Part shown: piece by piece, positions 16,358-23,815 of the stretch
Layout of the letters: every line of letters starts with the position of its first letter
How positions within the stretch are numbered: position 1 is the stretch's first letter
Assembly (NCBI GenBank): GCA_030623035.1
Contig: JAUXFK010000006.1
Location: 1-24,396 of the forward strand
Direction of reading: 5' to 3'
Length of the DNA: 24,396 nt
From: Deltaproteobacteria bacterium
Lineage (GTDB): Bacteria > Desulfobacterota > UBA8473
Notes under the pieces: model-generated
Database searches by the model: none
Seen by the model: only the letters and a program-made list of their open reading frames with translations
Told to the model about the DNA's origin: nothing
Position numbers and translations under genes: made by a program

Positions 16358-17491
16358 TCAAATATTTGACAACCTGTAATCCTTCTGAGTTAACCGGACT
16401 CGCCTCTTTACCTCCTTAACACTGGCCTGTGCAAAGCCTCGTGCCTGTTGCCTTGTTTTGCTAGATATGTTTGGTTTATCTTTATCTTTGAGTTTTTTCA
16501 AACCGTACTGTTCCTGAAAACGCAGTGGTATGTCGTTCGACCATTCCCTATTGATCATTACCCCATAGGCGAGTGTCCACAGTCTGGCAACTGCACCCAT
16601 ATCATAGCCCCCACCCCCCAGAGCAAGCCATTTAAGAGCAAGCCCCTTAAACTCCCTTAGCACTTCAGTATATCCCTCTGTGGTAAGCATCAGGTGACTC
16701 AGTGGATCCAGATAATGAGTATCAACCCCCAGTTGAGTTACGAGAATATCTGGTTTAAAGCTTTTCACTACCGGAGGTACAACTTCACGAAAAGCCCATA
16801 GATAGGTCTCATCATCTGTATAAGGCAGCAGGGGGATATTTACCGAAAATCCTATCCCAGGTCCGGCTCCAATCTCACTGACATCGCCTGTCCCAGGGAA
16901 TAGAAACTTTCCTGTTTCATGGATAGAAATGGTAAGAACCCTATCGCTCATATAGAAGGCGTCCTGAACACCATCGCCGTGATGGGCATCAATGTCAACA
17001 TATGCTACCCTCATACCCTTTTCCACCAGGTATTTGATAGCTATAACCACATCATTAAAAATACAAAAACCAGAGGCAAAGCCTGGATTTGCGTGGTGCA
17101 ATCCTCCGGAGATATTGAAAGCGACGTTACAATCACCATCGGCTACCAATCCGGCAGCCAACAGGGATGCACCTACAACCAGATTTGAGGCTTCATACAT
17201 CCCCTCATAAGGGGGATTGTCTCCATCAGAAAAAAAATTATAGATTACCGGATTGAAAGACGTGTCTCCACGGCTTATGCTTTCAACTGCTTCGATATAC
17301 TCCTCGGTGTGAAAGGAAAGGAGGTCTGTTTTATCAGCTTGCTTTGGAGCTAACAGAAGGGAGTCATTAAAAGCTCCATATGAATTGAGAAGCTCGTAGG
17401 TACACTTAAGACGGGATGGCGTGAATACGTGGTCATCTCTGAGTACATGCCTCGACAGAACATCATCATAGATAAAAGCAGCTTTTCTCAT
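16358..17491 (-). CDS. acuC: histone deacetylase family protein, AcuC type
   Basis: A 377-residue zinc-dependent deacetylase of the arginase/HDAC fold. In Bacillus, AcuC removes acetyl groups from lysines of acetyl-CoA synthetase and so controls acetate/acetoin use. Active-site features present are the His pair in GGLHHANPGFA (132-133), the metal and charge-relay residues of VDIDAHHGDGVQ (Asp166, Asp168, His170), the third metal ligand Asp in GVDTHYLDPL (about 256), and GGGGYDM. Length matches AcuC. There is no strong ribosome-binding site at the ATG (preceded by AGTTTGTTAT). It is about 450 bases upstream of prkA on the same strand with repeats in between, so co-transcription with that cluster is doubtful. 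The true substrate is unknown, and an acyl-CoA ligase or synthetase is a natural guess. Confidence 0.92.
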   Translation of the reverse strand: MRKAAFIYDDVLSRHVLRDDHVFTPSRLKCTYELLNSYGAFNDSLLLAPKQADKTDLLSFHTEEYIEAVESISRGDTSFNPVIYNFFSDGDNPPYEGMYEASNLVVGASLLAAGLVADGDCNVAFNISGGLHHANPGFASGFCIFNDVVIAIKYLVEKGMRVAYVDIDAHHGDGVQDAFYMSDRVLTISIHETGKFLFPGTGDVSEIGAGPGIGFSVNIPLLPYTDDETYLWAFREVVPPVVKSFKPDILVTQLGVDTHYLDPLSHLMLTTEGYTEVLREFKGLALKWLALGGGGYDMGAVARLWTLAYGVMINREWSNDIPLRFQEQYGLKKLKDKDKPNISSKTRQQARGFAQASVKEVKRRVRLTQKDYRLSNI

Positions 17492-17764
17492 ATAACAAAC
17501 TTAGTCGATAAATCCTAAATTCTAATATTGCAATCCCTTACCCAGACCTGGATTGAGATAGCTTCGTTTTGAAACCACTGCTTATCAAATATTGCAACAG
17601 AAGAGCATATCTAAAACATTTTTTAATAAACCTAAGGATCGCCATAAGCGATTTCAGGACTCGGCCTTCGGTCTCAATTTGAAAAGACCGCTCAAAGGAA
17701 TTTTTTTTTAGGAAACAATCCGTTTACAGATACTTACAAAATGGAATAAGCCCTTCCACTTTTA

Positions 17765-17803
17765 GACCTTGAACAAAATTGTTCATTTCTGGATGGATAT
17801 TAA
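17765..17803. repeat. dispersed repeat copy C, terminal fragment
   Basis: The stretch GACCTTGAACAAAATTGTTC (17765-17784) is identical to bases in copy A, and CTGGATGGATATTAA follows where copy A has CTGGATGGACACTAA. Only the terminal 40 bases are recognisable, so this is a solo end or decayed copy. Confidence 0.65.
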
Positions 17804-17962
17804 CCAATAAGGGATCTCAATTAATACCAAGTTAAACACATCTTTATTTTAATATCAAGTTGTTTTTAGATATATATAAAGGCAACCATTCTAACGCCTT
17901 GATTTGGTGAATCTTCTATAAGACGAGCCAATACCGAGATAAAATCTCGTTAGCTCCTTAAT

Positions 17963-18157
17963 ATGGCTATACAATTACAAAATATTTTTGTTGAGTTGTA
18001 TAAAGTTTTTGATTATAATGGTAATCTTCCCTTAAAAGGAAAAATACTGACATGGCTAAGTGCCACTGACTGCATAGCACTTGGGGAGGTGGTGTTATTG
18101 GCGGATGAAGATACCATAAAGCCAGCAACAGACCTAAGCATAGTACTAAGTAAATGA
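17963..18157 (+). CDS. possible small hypothetical protein, unrecognised
   Basis: A 64-codon frame with a mixed hydrophobic/acidic composition: an amphipathic N-terminus, KGKILTWLSATDCIALGEVVLL in the middle (positions about 25-46), and an end rich in Asp and Thr. I do not recognise the family. There is no convincing ribosome-binding site before the ATG (CTCCTTAAT). The frame sits in AT-rich intergenic DNA among repeat fragments. The protein-like composition is the only argument in its favour. It could be a decayed gene or chance. Confidence 0.25.
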   Translation: MAIQLQNIFVELYKVFDYNGNLPLKGKILTWLSATDCIALGEVVLLADEDTIKPATDLSIVLSK

Positions 18158-18185
18158 AATAATTTTAAAATATTAATATTTCCTC

Positions 18186-18214
18186 TTGACAAACCATCAA
18201 ATATTCTTTAGTTT
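18186..18214 (+). promoter_or_regulatory. candidate sigma-70 promoter for the ffh operon
   Basis: A perfect TTGACA (18186-18191) is followed at 17-base spacing by TAGTTT (18209-18214), a weak -10 match. It lies about 175 bases upstream of the ffh start, leaving a leader that contains the hairpin at 18255-18277. The -35 is good and the -10 is poor, so this is tentative. Confidence 0.35.
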
Positions 18215-18254
18215 AAAAATTTTGTATTATTTAATATTGACTGCCCTGAAAAAA

Positions 18255-18277
18255 CCCCTAAATTGGCAATTTTGGGG
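18255..18277 (-). terminator. hairpin with T tract on the minus strand, upstream of ffh
   Basis: CCCCTAAATT (18255-18264) pairs with AATTTTGGGG (18268-18277) with one mismatch and a 3-base loop. On the minus strand the stem is followed directly by TTTTTTC, the shape of a Rho-independent terminator. On the plus strand it has no T tract, so it would be a leader hairpin for ffh. No leftward gene lies just to the right for it to terminate. Confidence 0.45.
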
Positions 18278-18390
18278 AAATCAACCCAAATAAGATCAAT
18301 AGGTTAGGACGGTTATTTTTATAAAAAATGGTTTTTTGCAGTAGACTCAGCATTAAATCTAATATATAATCTTTATTAAAAGAAGAATCT

Positions 18391-19722
18391 ATGTTTGACA
18401 GTTTAACAGAAAAACTAAATGCTGTATTTAAAAAACTAAAGGGCCACGGCAAGCTCACAGAACAGAACATTAAAGATGTTCTGAGGGAAATTCGAATGGT
18501 CCTCTTAGAAGCGGATGTAAACTTTAAGGTAGTCAAAGAATTTATTGAAGCCATTAGAGTCAGAGCCTTAGGAAAGGAGGTCTTGGATACCATCACACCT
18601 GCCCAGCAGGTAATCAAAATAGTCAATGAGGAGTTAACCGCCCTCTTAGGGGGAGAGGATTCTCAGCTAAACCTTTCAGGAAGACCTCCAATCTCCATAG
18701 TCTTAATTGGATTGCAGGGGTCTGGTAAAACAACGACCGTAGGTAAGATAGCAAAGTTATTGAAAGATAAGGGGCGTAACCCTTATCTTGTTCCTGCTGA
18801 TGTTTACCGCCCAGCTGCGATAGAACAGTTGCAAAAACTGGGTCAAAAACTTTCAGTAGAAGTATATAGACCAAAACCAGGAGAAGACCCTATAATGATA
18901 TGCCAAAATGCATTGAGGTCTGCTCATATTAGTGGTCATGATGTTGTTCTTGTAGATACCGCAGGAAGGTTACATATCGACGAAGAGTTGATGCAAGAAC
19001 TTCAAAGGATAAAGAAAACAATTTTACCCAATGAGATCCTCCTTGTAGCTGATTCCATGACAGGTCAAGATGCAGTCAATGTGGCAAGCAAATTTAATGA
19101 GATGCTGGATATTGACGGGGTTGTCCTTACAAAATTGGATGGTGATGCCAGAGGGGGAGCAGCCCTATCTATCAAGGCAGTTACAAACAAACCGATAAAG
19201 TTTGTAGGTACAGGAGAGCAACTCGATGCCCTGGATGTTTTTTACCCGGACAGAATGGCTTCTCGCATATTGGGAATGGGAGATGTCCTATCCCTGGTTG
19301 AAAAGGCACAGGCTGCCTTTGATGAAAAGAAAGCCATAGAGCTTGAAAAGAAGATAAAGAAAAACACCTTTACTTTAGAAGATTTTAAAGAACAAATCCA
19401 ACAGATGAAAAAGCTAGGTTCTCTGGATCAAATCTTAGGAATGATTCCGGGAATGACTAATATGAAGGGTATAAAAGGATTACAACCGGATGAAAGAGAA
19501 CTGGTAAAGACAGAAGCGATTATCAACTCGATGACAAAAGAGGAGAGATTAAACCACAATATATTAAATGGAAGTCGTCGCAAGAGGATAGCAAAAGGCA
19601 GTGGAACCAATGTCCAAGATGTAAATAAATTGATTAAGAATTATGTTCAGGCACGTAAGATGATTAAAAAGTTCAGCACCAACGGAGCGAGAAGATATAG
19701 GAAAGGGAGGCTCCCTTTTTGA
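18391..19722 (+). CDS. ffh: signal recognition particle GTPase Ffh
   Basis: A 443-residue SRP54 homologue that binds signal sequences of nascent membrane proteins together with 4.5S RNA and delivers ribosomes to FtsY at the membrane. The N domain (1-90) is followed by the G domain with P-loop GLQGSGKTTTVGKIA (107-121), DTAGRLHIDEEL, and TKLDGDARGGAALS. The methionine-rich M domain (about 325-443) contains LDQILGMIPGM and the RNA-binding RRKRIAKGSGTNVQDVNKLI region. Length is standard. Ribosome binding relies on a modest AAAAGAAGAA. First gene of the plus-strand housekeeping operon, 36 bases before rpsP. No 4.5S RNA gene is seen in the window. Confidence 0.98.
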   Translation: MFDSLTEKLNAVFKKLKGHGKLTEQNIKDVLREIRMVLLEADVNFKVVKEFIEAIRVRALGKEVLDTITPAQQVIKIVNEELTALLGGEDSQLNLSGRPPISIVLIGLQGSGKTTTVGKIAKLLKDKGRNPYLVPADVYRPAAIEQLQKLGQKLSVEVYRPKPGEDPIMICQNALRSAHISGHDVVLVDTAGRLHIDEELMQELQRIKKTILPNEILLVADSMTGQDAVNVASKFNEMLDIDGVVLTKLDGDARGGAALSIKAVTNKPIKFVGTGEQLDALDVFYPDRMASRILGMGDVLSLVEKAQAAFDEKKAIELEKKIKKNTFTLEDFKEQIQQMKKLGSLDQILGMIPGMTNMKGIKGLQPDERELVKTEAIINSMTKEERLNHNILNGSRRKRIAKGSGTNVQDVNKLIKNYVQARKMIKKFSTNGARRYRKGRLPF

Positions 19723-19758
19723 TTATAGGGATGCCCGGATTCTCAAGGAGGTAAACAC

Positions 19759-20010
19759 ATGGCAGTAAAGATAAGATTAGCAAGAATGGGGGTTAAAAAA
19801 AGGCCTTTTTATAGAATAGTAATCACGAATTCCTCTTCGCCGAGGGACGGCAAGTATATTGAAATTGTGGGTACTTATAACCCCCTTCCGGATCCTGCAG
19901 AAATCAAACTTGATGAGGAAAGAATAAAAGAATGGATAAAAAGAGGCGCCAAGCCCTCACAAACAGTAAAAAGTATCTTAAGAAAGGAGGGGATATTTGC
20001 TACCCATTGA
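19759..20010 (+). CDS. rpsP: 30S ribosomal protein S16
   Basis: An 83-residue small-subunit ribosomal protein that binds 16S rRNA early in assembly. Family signatures are VKIRLARMGVKKRPFYRIVI, SSPRDGKYIEIVGTYNPLP, and the C-terminal RIKEWIKRGAKPSQTVKSIL. The start is preceded by a strong AAGGAGG. It lies 36 bases after ffh and 105 bases before the KH-domain gene. A terminator-like hairpin follows it. Confidence 0.98.
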   Translation: MAVKIRLARMGVKKRPFYRIVITNSSSPRDGKYIEIVGTYNPLPDPAEIKLDEERIKEWIKRGAKPSQTVKSILRKEGIFATH

Positions 20011-20027
20011 TGAGTCGTTAACTAGAT

Positions 20028-20059
20028 GAAACCTGAGAGATCAAGGTTTCCTTTTTTTC
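20028..20059 (+). terminator. Rho-independent terminator after rpsP, inside the operon
   Basis: GAAACCT (20028-20034) and AGGTTTC (20044-20050) form a perfect 7-bp stem with a 9-base loop, followed at once by CTTTTTTTC. It has all the marks of an intrinsic terminator, yet the same-strand genes continue only 55 bases later. It may let part of transcription stop after rpsP and lower the level of the processing enzymes relative to the ribosomal protein. Confidence 0.75.
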
Positions 20060-20114
20060 TCAATGATCGGATAAGAAGGCTCTTTTTAATTAATTAAAAG
20101 TGGAGGTTATTAAT

Positions 20115-20345
20115 ATGAAGGATTTGGTTAAATACATTGCGAAATCACTAGTGGATAGCCCGGATGAAGTGGTAGTCTCAGAAATCGAAGGCGAAAGAAC
20201 CTCAGTCATTGAATTGAGAGTGGCAAAAGAAGACCTTGGAAAAGTCATTGGGAAACAGGGAAGAACAGCTAGAGCAATGAGAACGATATTATCTGCTGCT
20301 TCAACAAAGATAAATAAGAGGTCTGTGTTAGAAATCATTGAGTAA
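20115..20345 (+). CDS. khpA: KH-domain RNA-binding protein KhpA
   Basis: A 76-residue single KH domain (YlqC/KhpA family), a small RNA-binding protein normally encoded next to rpsP. The GxxG RNA-binding loop is in GKVIGKQGRTARAMR near residue 52. The ATG at 20115 is preceded by GGAGG with 8-base spacing, so an upstream GTG at 20100 is not the start. In Gram-positive bacteria it acts with KhpB/Jag in cell-division and envelope control. Its role in this organism is unknown. Confidence 0.95.
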   Translation: MKDLVKYIAKSLVDSPDEVVVSEIEGERTSVIELRVAKEDLGKVIGKQGRTARAMRTILSAASTKINKRSVLEIIE

Positions 20346-20357
20346 TCTTTGTTTACC

Positions 20358-20882
20358 ATGGAAGAAGATCTTCTCACAATCGGAAAGATCGTCAGTACAC
20401 ACGGACTTCGGGGCAAATTACGGGTTATCTCATATGATGAGTCAAATGAGATATTCTCCACGCAGCGCATCTTTTATGTGAAAGATATAAAGGGTAGTTT
20501 AAAAGAATATACCCTTATTAATATTGAGCCCCATAAAAAAGTCCTTCTTTTAGAGTTTGATGGTATATCCTCAATTAATGAAGCTAAAGAACTTATAGGG
20601 GCTTATATACTCATTAATAAAAGCAGGTTGAGTCCACTCCCTGAGGATGAATATTACTGGTTCGAAATTATTGGCATAAAGGTATTCACTGATGGAGGGA
20701 CTCTACTTGGAGAGGTGGATAGAATCATTCAAACCGGAAGCAATGATGTATATGTTGTTTGTGATAAGAAGAAGGAATACTTAATCCCAGCGATTAATGA
20801 TGTAATCACCAAAATAGACGTTAACAACAGGGTTATGATTGTTCATCCTATAGAAGGGCTCTTTGGAGATGATGAGATTTGA
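20358..20882 (+). CDS. rimM: ribosome maturation factor RimM
   Basis: A protein of about 174 residues needed for late 16S rRNA processing and 30S head assembly. It binds S19. The N-terminal barrel starts LTIGKIVSTHGLRGKLRV. The C-terminal PRC-barrel part contains YYWFEIIGIKVFTDGGTLLGEV and KKKEYLIPAINDVI. The ATG at 20358 places the conserved GKIVSTHG at the usual distance from the N-terminus. A TTG at 20349 would add three residues, and neither start has a clear ribosome-binding site. It overlaps the start of trmD by about 14 bases, which implies translational coupling. Confidence 0.95.
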   Translation: MEEDLLTIGKIVSTHGLRGKLRVISYDESNEIFSTQRIFYVKDIKGSLKEYTLINIEPHKKVLLLEFDGISSINEAKELIGAYILINKSRLSPLPEDEYYWFEIIGIKVFTDGGTLLGEVDRIIQTGSNDVYVVCDKKKEYLIPAINDVITKIDVNNRVMIVHPIEGLFGDDEI

Positions 20883-21618
20883 CATCCTTACCTTATTCCC
20901 TAAAATGTTTTCTTCACCATTTGATGAGGGCATATTAAAACGGGCACAAAAGAAAGGATTAATAGATATAGGTATTCATAACATACGTGATTTTGCATTA
21001 GATAAACATCACACAACAGACGATTATCCTTACGGTGGTGGGCAAGGGATGGTGATGAAAGCAGAACCGATAATTCGTTCAATTGAAAAGGTAAAATCGC
21101 CGAAAAACGATTCTAAGGTTATCCTAATGACCCCCCAGGGAAGAAGGCTCGATCAAGGATGTACAATACGAATGTCGAAACTTCGTCACTTAATTATCGT
21201 TTGTGGTAGGTATGAAGGGGTAGATGAAAGGGTAAGAAAGTACGTGGACGATGAAATCTCCATTGGCGATTATATAATCTCTGGAGGAGAACTGGCAGCG
21301 ATGGTTCTAGTTGATGCAGTCAGCAGAATGATCCCCGGAGTCTTGGGAAATTCGGAATCAATAGACGATGAGTCATTTTGCAATTTTTTATTAGAATATC
21401 CACAATATACTCGTCCAAGAGAACACAAAGGCCTAAATGTTCCAGAGGAACTCCTATCCGGCAATCATCAAAGAATAAACAACTGGAGACATTTTCAGTC
21501 CCTTAAAAGAACACTTGAGAGAAGACCCGACCTGTTAGAAGAAACCGAACTGTCAAGCAAAGACATAAGGATTCTATCTGAGATCAAAGAAGAGCTGGAT
21601 ATAAGTAAGAAGTGTTAG
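20869..21618 (+). CDS. trmD: tRNA (guanine(37)-N1)-methyltransferase TrmD
   Basis: A SPOUT-class enzyme of about 249 residues that uses S-adenosylmethionine to methylate G37 of tRNAs reading CUN, CCN and CGG codons, preventing frameshifts. Motifs are FDILTLFPKMF at the start, GGGQGMVMKAEPI, ILMTPQGRRLDQG, and the trefoil-knot region CGRYEGVDERV...DYIISGGELAAMVLVDAVSR. These are followed by YTRPREHKGLNVPEELLSGNH with the catalytic Asp region. The start is ATG at 20869 or 20872 (MRFDILTLFP, the usual family start). The upstream TTG at 20863 is less likely. It overlaps both neighbours. Confidence 0.97.
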   Translation: MMRFDILTLFPKMFSSPFDEGILKRAQKKGLIDIGIHNIRDFALDKHHTTDDYPYGGGQGMVMKAEPIIRSIEKVKSPKNDSKVILMTPQGRRLDQGCTIRMSKLRHLIIVCGRYEGVDERVRKYVDDEISIGDYIISGGELAAMVLVDAVSRMIPGVLGNSESIDDESFCNFLLEYPQYTRPREHKGLNVPEELLSGNHQRINNWRHFQSLKRTLERRPDLLEETELSSKDIRILSEIKEELDISKKC

Positions 21619-22190
21619 ATACCCAAAAAAGAGGGAACCTCTATTTAGCTTTACTGCATTATTCTGTCTATAATAAGAATGAAAGAGTCGTATCTACGGC
21701 ACTCACCAATCTGGACATTCATGATATTGCAAGAGCAGCCAGAACTTTCGGAATAGCTAAATATTACCTGGTAACCCCTTTAATAAAACAACAAAAATTA
21801 GCAAAGAGGATACTCGCTCACTGGTGCTCAGGTTTTGGTGCAAAGTATAACCCGAAAAGGAAAGAAGCCTTAGAGCTAGTTGCAATATCTGACTCATTAA
21901 ATGATGTCTGTGAAGATATTTACAGTTACTGGGGGATTAAGCCGAAAATAATCGTCACGGACGCCAAGTTTTTCGATAGAAGCATTGATTACATAAACCT
22001 AAGAAAATTGATTGAAGAAGGATCACAACCCTATCTCCTGTTGTTCGGAACCGGATGGGGGGTAACTGAAGACATTATCAGGAATTCCGATTACGTGCTT
22101 TCTCCTGTTCGAGGAGATTCAGACTACTACCATTTATCGGTCAGATCGGCGGCAGCTATAATCCTAGACAGGCTATTGGGAACGAGATAG
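21612..22190 (+). CDS. putative SAM-dependent RNA methyltransferase (SPOUT-like, PF09936 type)
   Basis: A 192-residue protein that regularly follows trmD in deltaproteobacteria. Its motifs include LTNLDIHDIARAARTFGIAKYYLVTP near the N-terminus, HWCSGFGAKYNPKRKEAL, LLFGTGWGVTEDII, and the end VRGDSDYYHLSVRSAAAIILDRLLG. The last part is the SAM-binding knot pattern of SPOUT enzymes. Substrate RNA is not known to me. It starts with GTG overlapping the trmD stop and lies 26 bases before rplS. The name is a family-level assignment and no experimental function is implied. Confidence 0.88.
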   Translation: MLDTQKRGNLYLALLHYSVYNKNERVVSTALTNLDIHDIARAARTFGIAKYYLVTPLIKQQKLAKRILAHWCSGFGAKYNPKRKEALELVAISDSLNDVCEDIYSYWGIKPKIIVTDAKFFDRSIDYINLRKLIEEGSQPYLLLFGTGWGVTEDIIRNSDYVLSPVRGDSDYYHLSVRSAAAIILDRLLGTR

Positions 22191-22216
22191 TAACAAAAAA
22201 TTACTGGAGAGCAATC

Positions 22217-22570
22217 ATGAATACCATAGTAGACGCAATTGAGAAAGAACATATGAAACTTGATATATCAGATTTTCGACCTGGTGACACTGTAAAGGTC
22301 TATTCTAAGATTATAGAAGGAGACAAAGAAAGGATACAGGTCTTTGAAGGGATTGTAATCAGAAAGAAAGAAAGTGGGAGTAGAGCAAGTTTCACCGTTA
22401 GAAAGATCTCTTATGGTGTCGGTGTAGAGAAGCTTTTTCCATTACACTCACCTGGAATTGTTAGGATAGAGACTGTTCGCAAGGGAGAGGTCAGAAGGGC
22501 AAAGCTATACTACCTGAGACAGCTAAGAGGCAAGGCCTTCCGTATTAAGGAAAAGAAATACTCACAATGA
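22217..22570 (+). CDS. rplS: 50S ribosomal protein L19
   Basis: A 117-residue large-subunit protein at the 30S-50S interface. Family sequence: FRPGDTVKVYSKIIEGDKERIQ, FEGIVIRKKESGSRASFTVRK, YGVGVEKLFPLHSPGI, and KLYYLRQLRGKAFRIKE. Good ribosome-binding site TGGAGAG before ATG. Its stop overlaps the possible rnhB ATG at 22567. Confidence 0.98.
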   Translation: MNTIVDAIEKEHMKLDISDFRPGDTVKVYSKIIEGDKERIQVFEGIVIRKKESGSRASFTVRKISYGVGVEKLFPLHSPGIVRIETVRKGEVRRAKLYYLRQLRGKAFRIKEKKYSQ

Positions 22571-23181
22571 AATGTACCCCCCATATTCTTCCTGAGAGGG
22601 AAATATCTATGCGAGGGTATCGATTTATTGCCGGAATTGATGAAGCAGGTAGAGGGCCCCTTGCAGGGTCTGTAGCCGCAGCCGCTGTTATCCTTCCTGA
22701 AAATAACAATATCTCTGGGATAGCGGATTCTAAGAAACTATCGGCTAAAAAGAGAGAAACATTATTCAATGAAATCTATGAACAAGCCTTGGCTGTGGGT
22801 GTTGGCATTGTGAGTCAAAAAGAGATAGACAAAATCAATATCCTACAGGCAAGTCTTAAAGCAATGCGATTAGCCGTTTTAGACTTGAGATGTCACGTTG
22901 ATTATCTCCTGGTTGATGGTATACATGCTATCCCCACCGCAATCCCCCAATCAACTATTATAAAAGGTGATTCAATAAGTCCTTCCATTGCTGCTGCTTC
23001 TATTATAGCCAAGGTTACACGAGATCGAATGATGGTTGAATATCATAAGTTATTTCCCGAATATAATTTTGCCAAGAACAAAGGATACGGGACAAAAGAG
23101 CATAAGCTTGCAATTCAAAGATTCGGCTGTTGCGAAATCCATAGGAAAACCTTTAGAGGGGTAAAAGAATACTCAGGATAA
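22567..23181 (+). CDS. rnhB: ribonuclease HII
   Basis: A protein of about 204 residues that cuts RNA in RNA/DNA hybrids and removes single ribonucleotides from DNA. Catalytic residues are visible in GIDEAGRGPLAG (Asp, Glu), in VDYLLVDGIH (Asp), and in the region SPSIAAASIIAKVTRDRMM. YNFAKNKGYGTKEH is the substrate-sensing end. The ATG at 22567 overlaps the rplS stop. An internal ATG at 22609 has a better ribosome-binding site (GAGAGGG, 8 bases upstream) and would give a protein starting MRGYRFIAGID. Either start leaves the active site intact, and the shorter one fits usual family length. Confidence 0.96.
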   Translation: MKCTPHILPEREISMRGYRFIAGIDEAGRGPLAGSVAAAAVILPENNNISGIADSKKLSAKKRETLFNEIYEQALAVGVGIVSQKEIDKINILQASLKAMRLAVLDLRCHVDYLLVDGIHAIPTAIPQSTIIKGDSISPSIAAASIIAKVTRDRMMVEYHKLFPEYNFAKNKGYGTKEHKLAIQRFGCCEIHRKTFRGVKEYSG

Positions 23182-23182
23182 A

Positions 23183-23560
23183 ATGACAACAAAAAGGATA
23201 TCTCTGGGTAAAAGGGGAGAAGAAATTGCGGTTGCATACTTAAAGGGGCAAAAGTATAAGATCATAGAGAGAAACTATAAGTGTAAACTAGGAGAGGTGG
23301 ATATTATCGCCAAAGATAAAAAGACCCTGTCTTTCATCGAGGTAAAGACCCGGTCGTCTCTTAAGTACGGTGATCCATCCCATGTAGTAAATAAAAGAAA
23401 ACAGCATAAGATATCAAGCGTAGCATTGTACTATATAATCAAGAACAATCTGCAAGATGTTGATGCCCGTTTCGATGTAATAGCGATTCAACTCTCTTCC
23501 GAGGGGAAAAGGATAGAATTAATAAAGAATGCCTTTGATCTGAGCCCTTACTATGTATAG
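23183..23560 (+). CDS. yraN: YraN / UPF0102 family protein, predicted endonuclease-like
   Basis: A 125-residue protein of the UPF0102 family, with a predicted restriction-endonuclease-like fold and unknown physiological role. The conserved core is GEVDIIAKDKKTLSFIEVKTRSS, which contains the D...ExK metal-binding signature. GKRGEEIAVAYL sits at the N-terminus and DPSHVVNKRKQHKI in the middle. It begins 1 base after the rnhB stop, the common arrangement, and ends the operon. Confidence 0.93.
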   Translation: MTTKRISLGKRGEEIAVAYLKGQKYKIIERNYKCKLGEVDIIAKDKKTLSFIEVKTRSSLKYGDPSHVVNKRKQHKISSVALYYIIKNNLQDVDARFDVIAIQLSSEGKRIELIKNAFDLSPYYV

Positions 23561-23575
23561 TTAGTGTCCAGCCAG
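23561..23575. repeat. TTAGTGTCCA-type repeat end, degraded
   Basis: TTAGTGTCCAGCCAG immediately follows the yraN stop and differs by one base from the reverse complement of the end of copy A. Nothing beyond it matches the other copies, so this is a fragment or coincidence. Confidence 0.35.
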
Positions 23576-23598
23576 CCTCACAGGTGGTGAACCATTGG

Positions 23599-23639
23599 AA
23601 GTCCCCCTTTTTTTAGGGATACTCAAGGGGATTTTTGCA
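23599..23639 (+). terminator. probable operon terminator after yraN
   Basis: AAGTCCCC (23599-23606) can pair with GGGGATTT (23627-23634), with one G-T pair, across a 20-base loop that itself contains a T tract, and a T5 tract overlaps the 3' arm. It is only moderate in strength, but it is in the right place at the end of the plus-strand operon. Confidence 0.45.
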
Positions 23640-23719
23640 ACAGCATTGGGGTTAAGGTGAAGGTAGCTTATTCACTTTATGGGGAAATGGTGATAGGTTT
23701 TTTTTGAGAGACAAAAGAA

Positions 23720-23796
23720 TGGTGGCGGTGCAGGGACTCGAACCCCGGACACTGCGGATATGAGCCGCATGCTCTAACCACCTGAGCTACACCGCC
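23720..23796 (-). tRNA. tRNA with CAU anticodon, probably elongator tRNA-Met
   Basis: On the minus strand the 77 bases fold as a cloverleaf. Acceptor stem GGCGGTG pairs with CACCGCC, followed by discriminator A and encoded CCA. D arm is GCTCAGGTGGTTAGAGC. Anticodon arm TGCGG-CTCATAT-CCGCA has anticodon CAT. T arm CGGGG-TTCGAGT-CCCTG contains the conserved TTCGA. A full G1-C72 pair argues against initiator tRNA. A tRNA-Ile whose C34 is modified to lysidine would look the same by anticodon and cannot be excluded. It lies 19 bases after the epimerase gene on the same strand. Confidence 0.93.
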
Positions 23797-23815
23797 TTTA
23801 ATAATGAATTGTTTC

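Larger units (their letters stand above)
17492..18390. other. AT-rich intergenic region between divergent acuC and ffh
   Basis: About 900 bases with no confident gene. It contains the acuC upstream region, a short hairpin (17669-17690, CGGTCT with AGACCG) followed by a T9 tract 11 bases later, one end of the dispersed repeat (17765-17803), a doubtful 64-codon ORF (17963-18157), a candidate ffh promoter (18186-18214) and a strong hairpin (18255-18277). Base composition is clearly more AT-rich than the flanking genes. Confidence 0.7.

Noticed and set aside
17492..18390. 4.5S (SRP) RNA or a riboswitch upstream of ffh
   Set aside because: I looked for the GNAR-tetraloop SRP hairpin and for riboswitch-like cores and saw none. 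Only simple hairpins are present.
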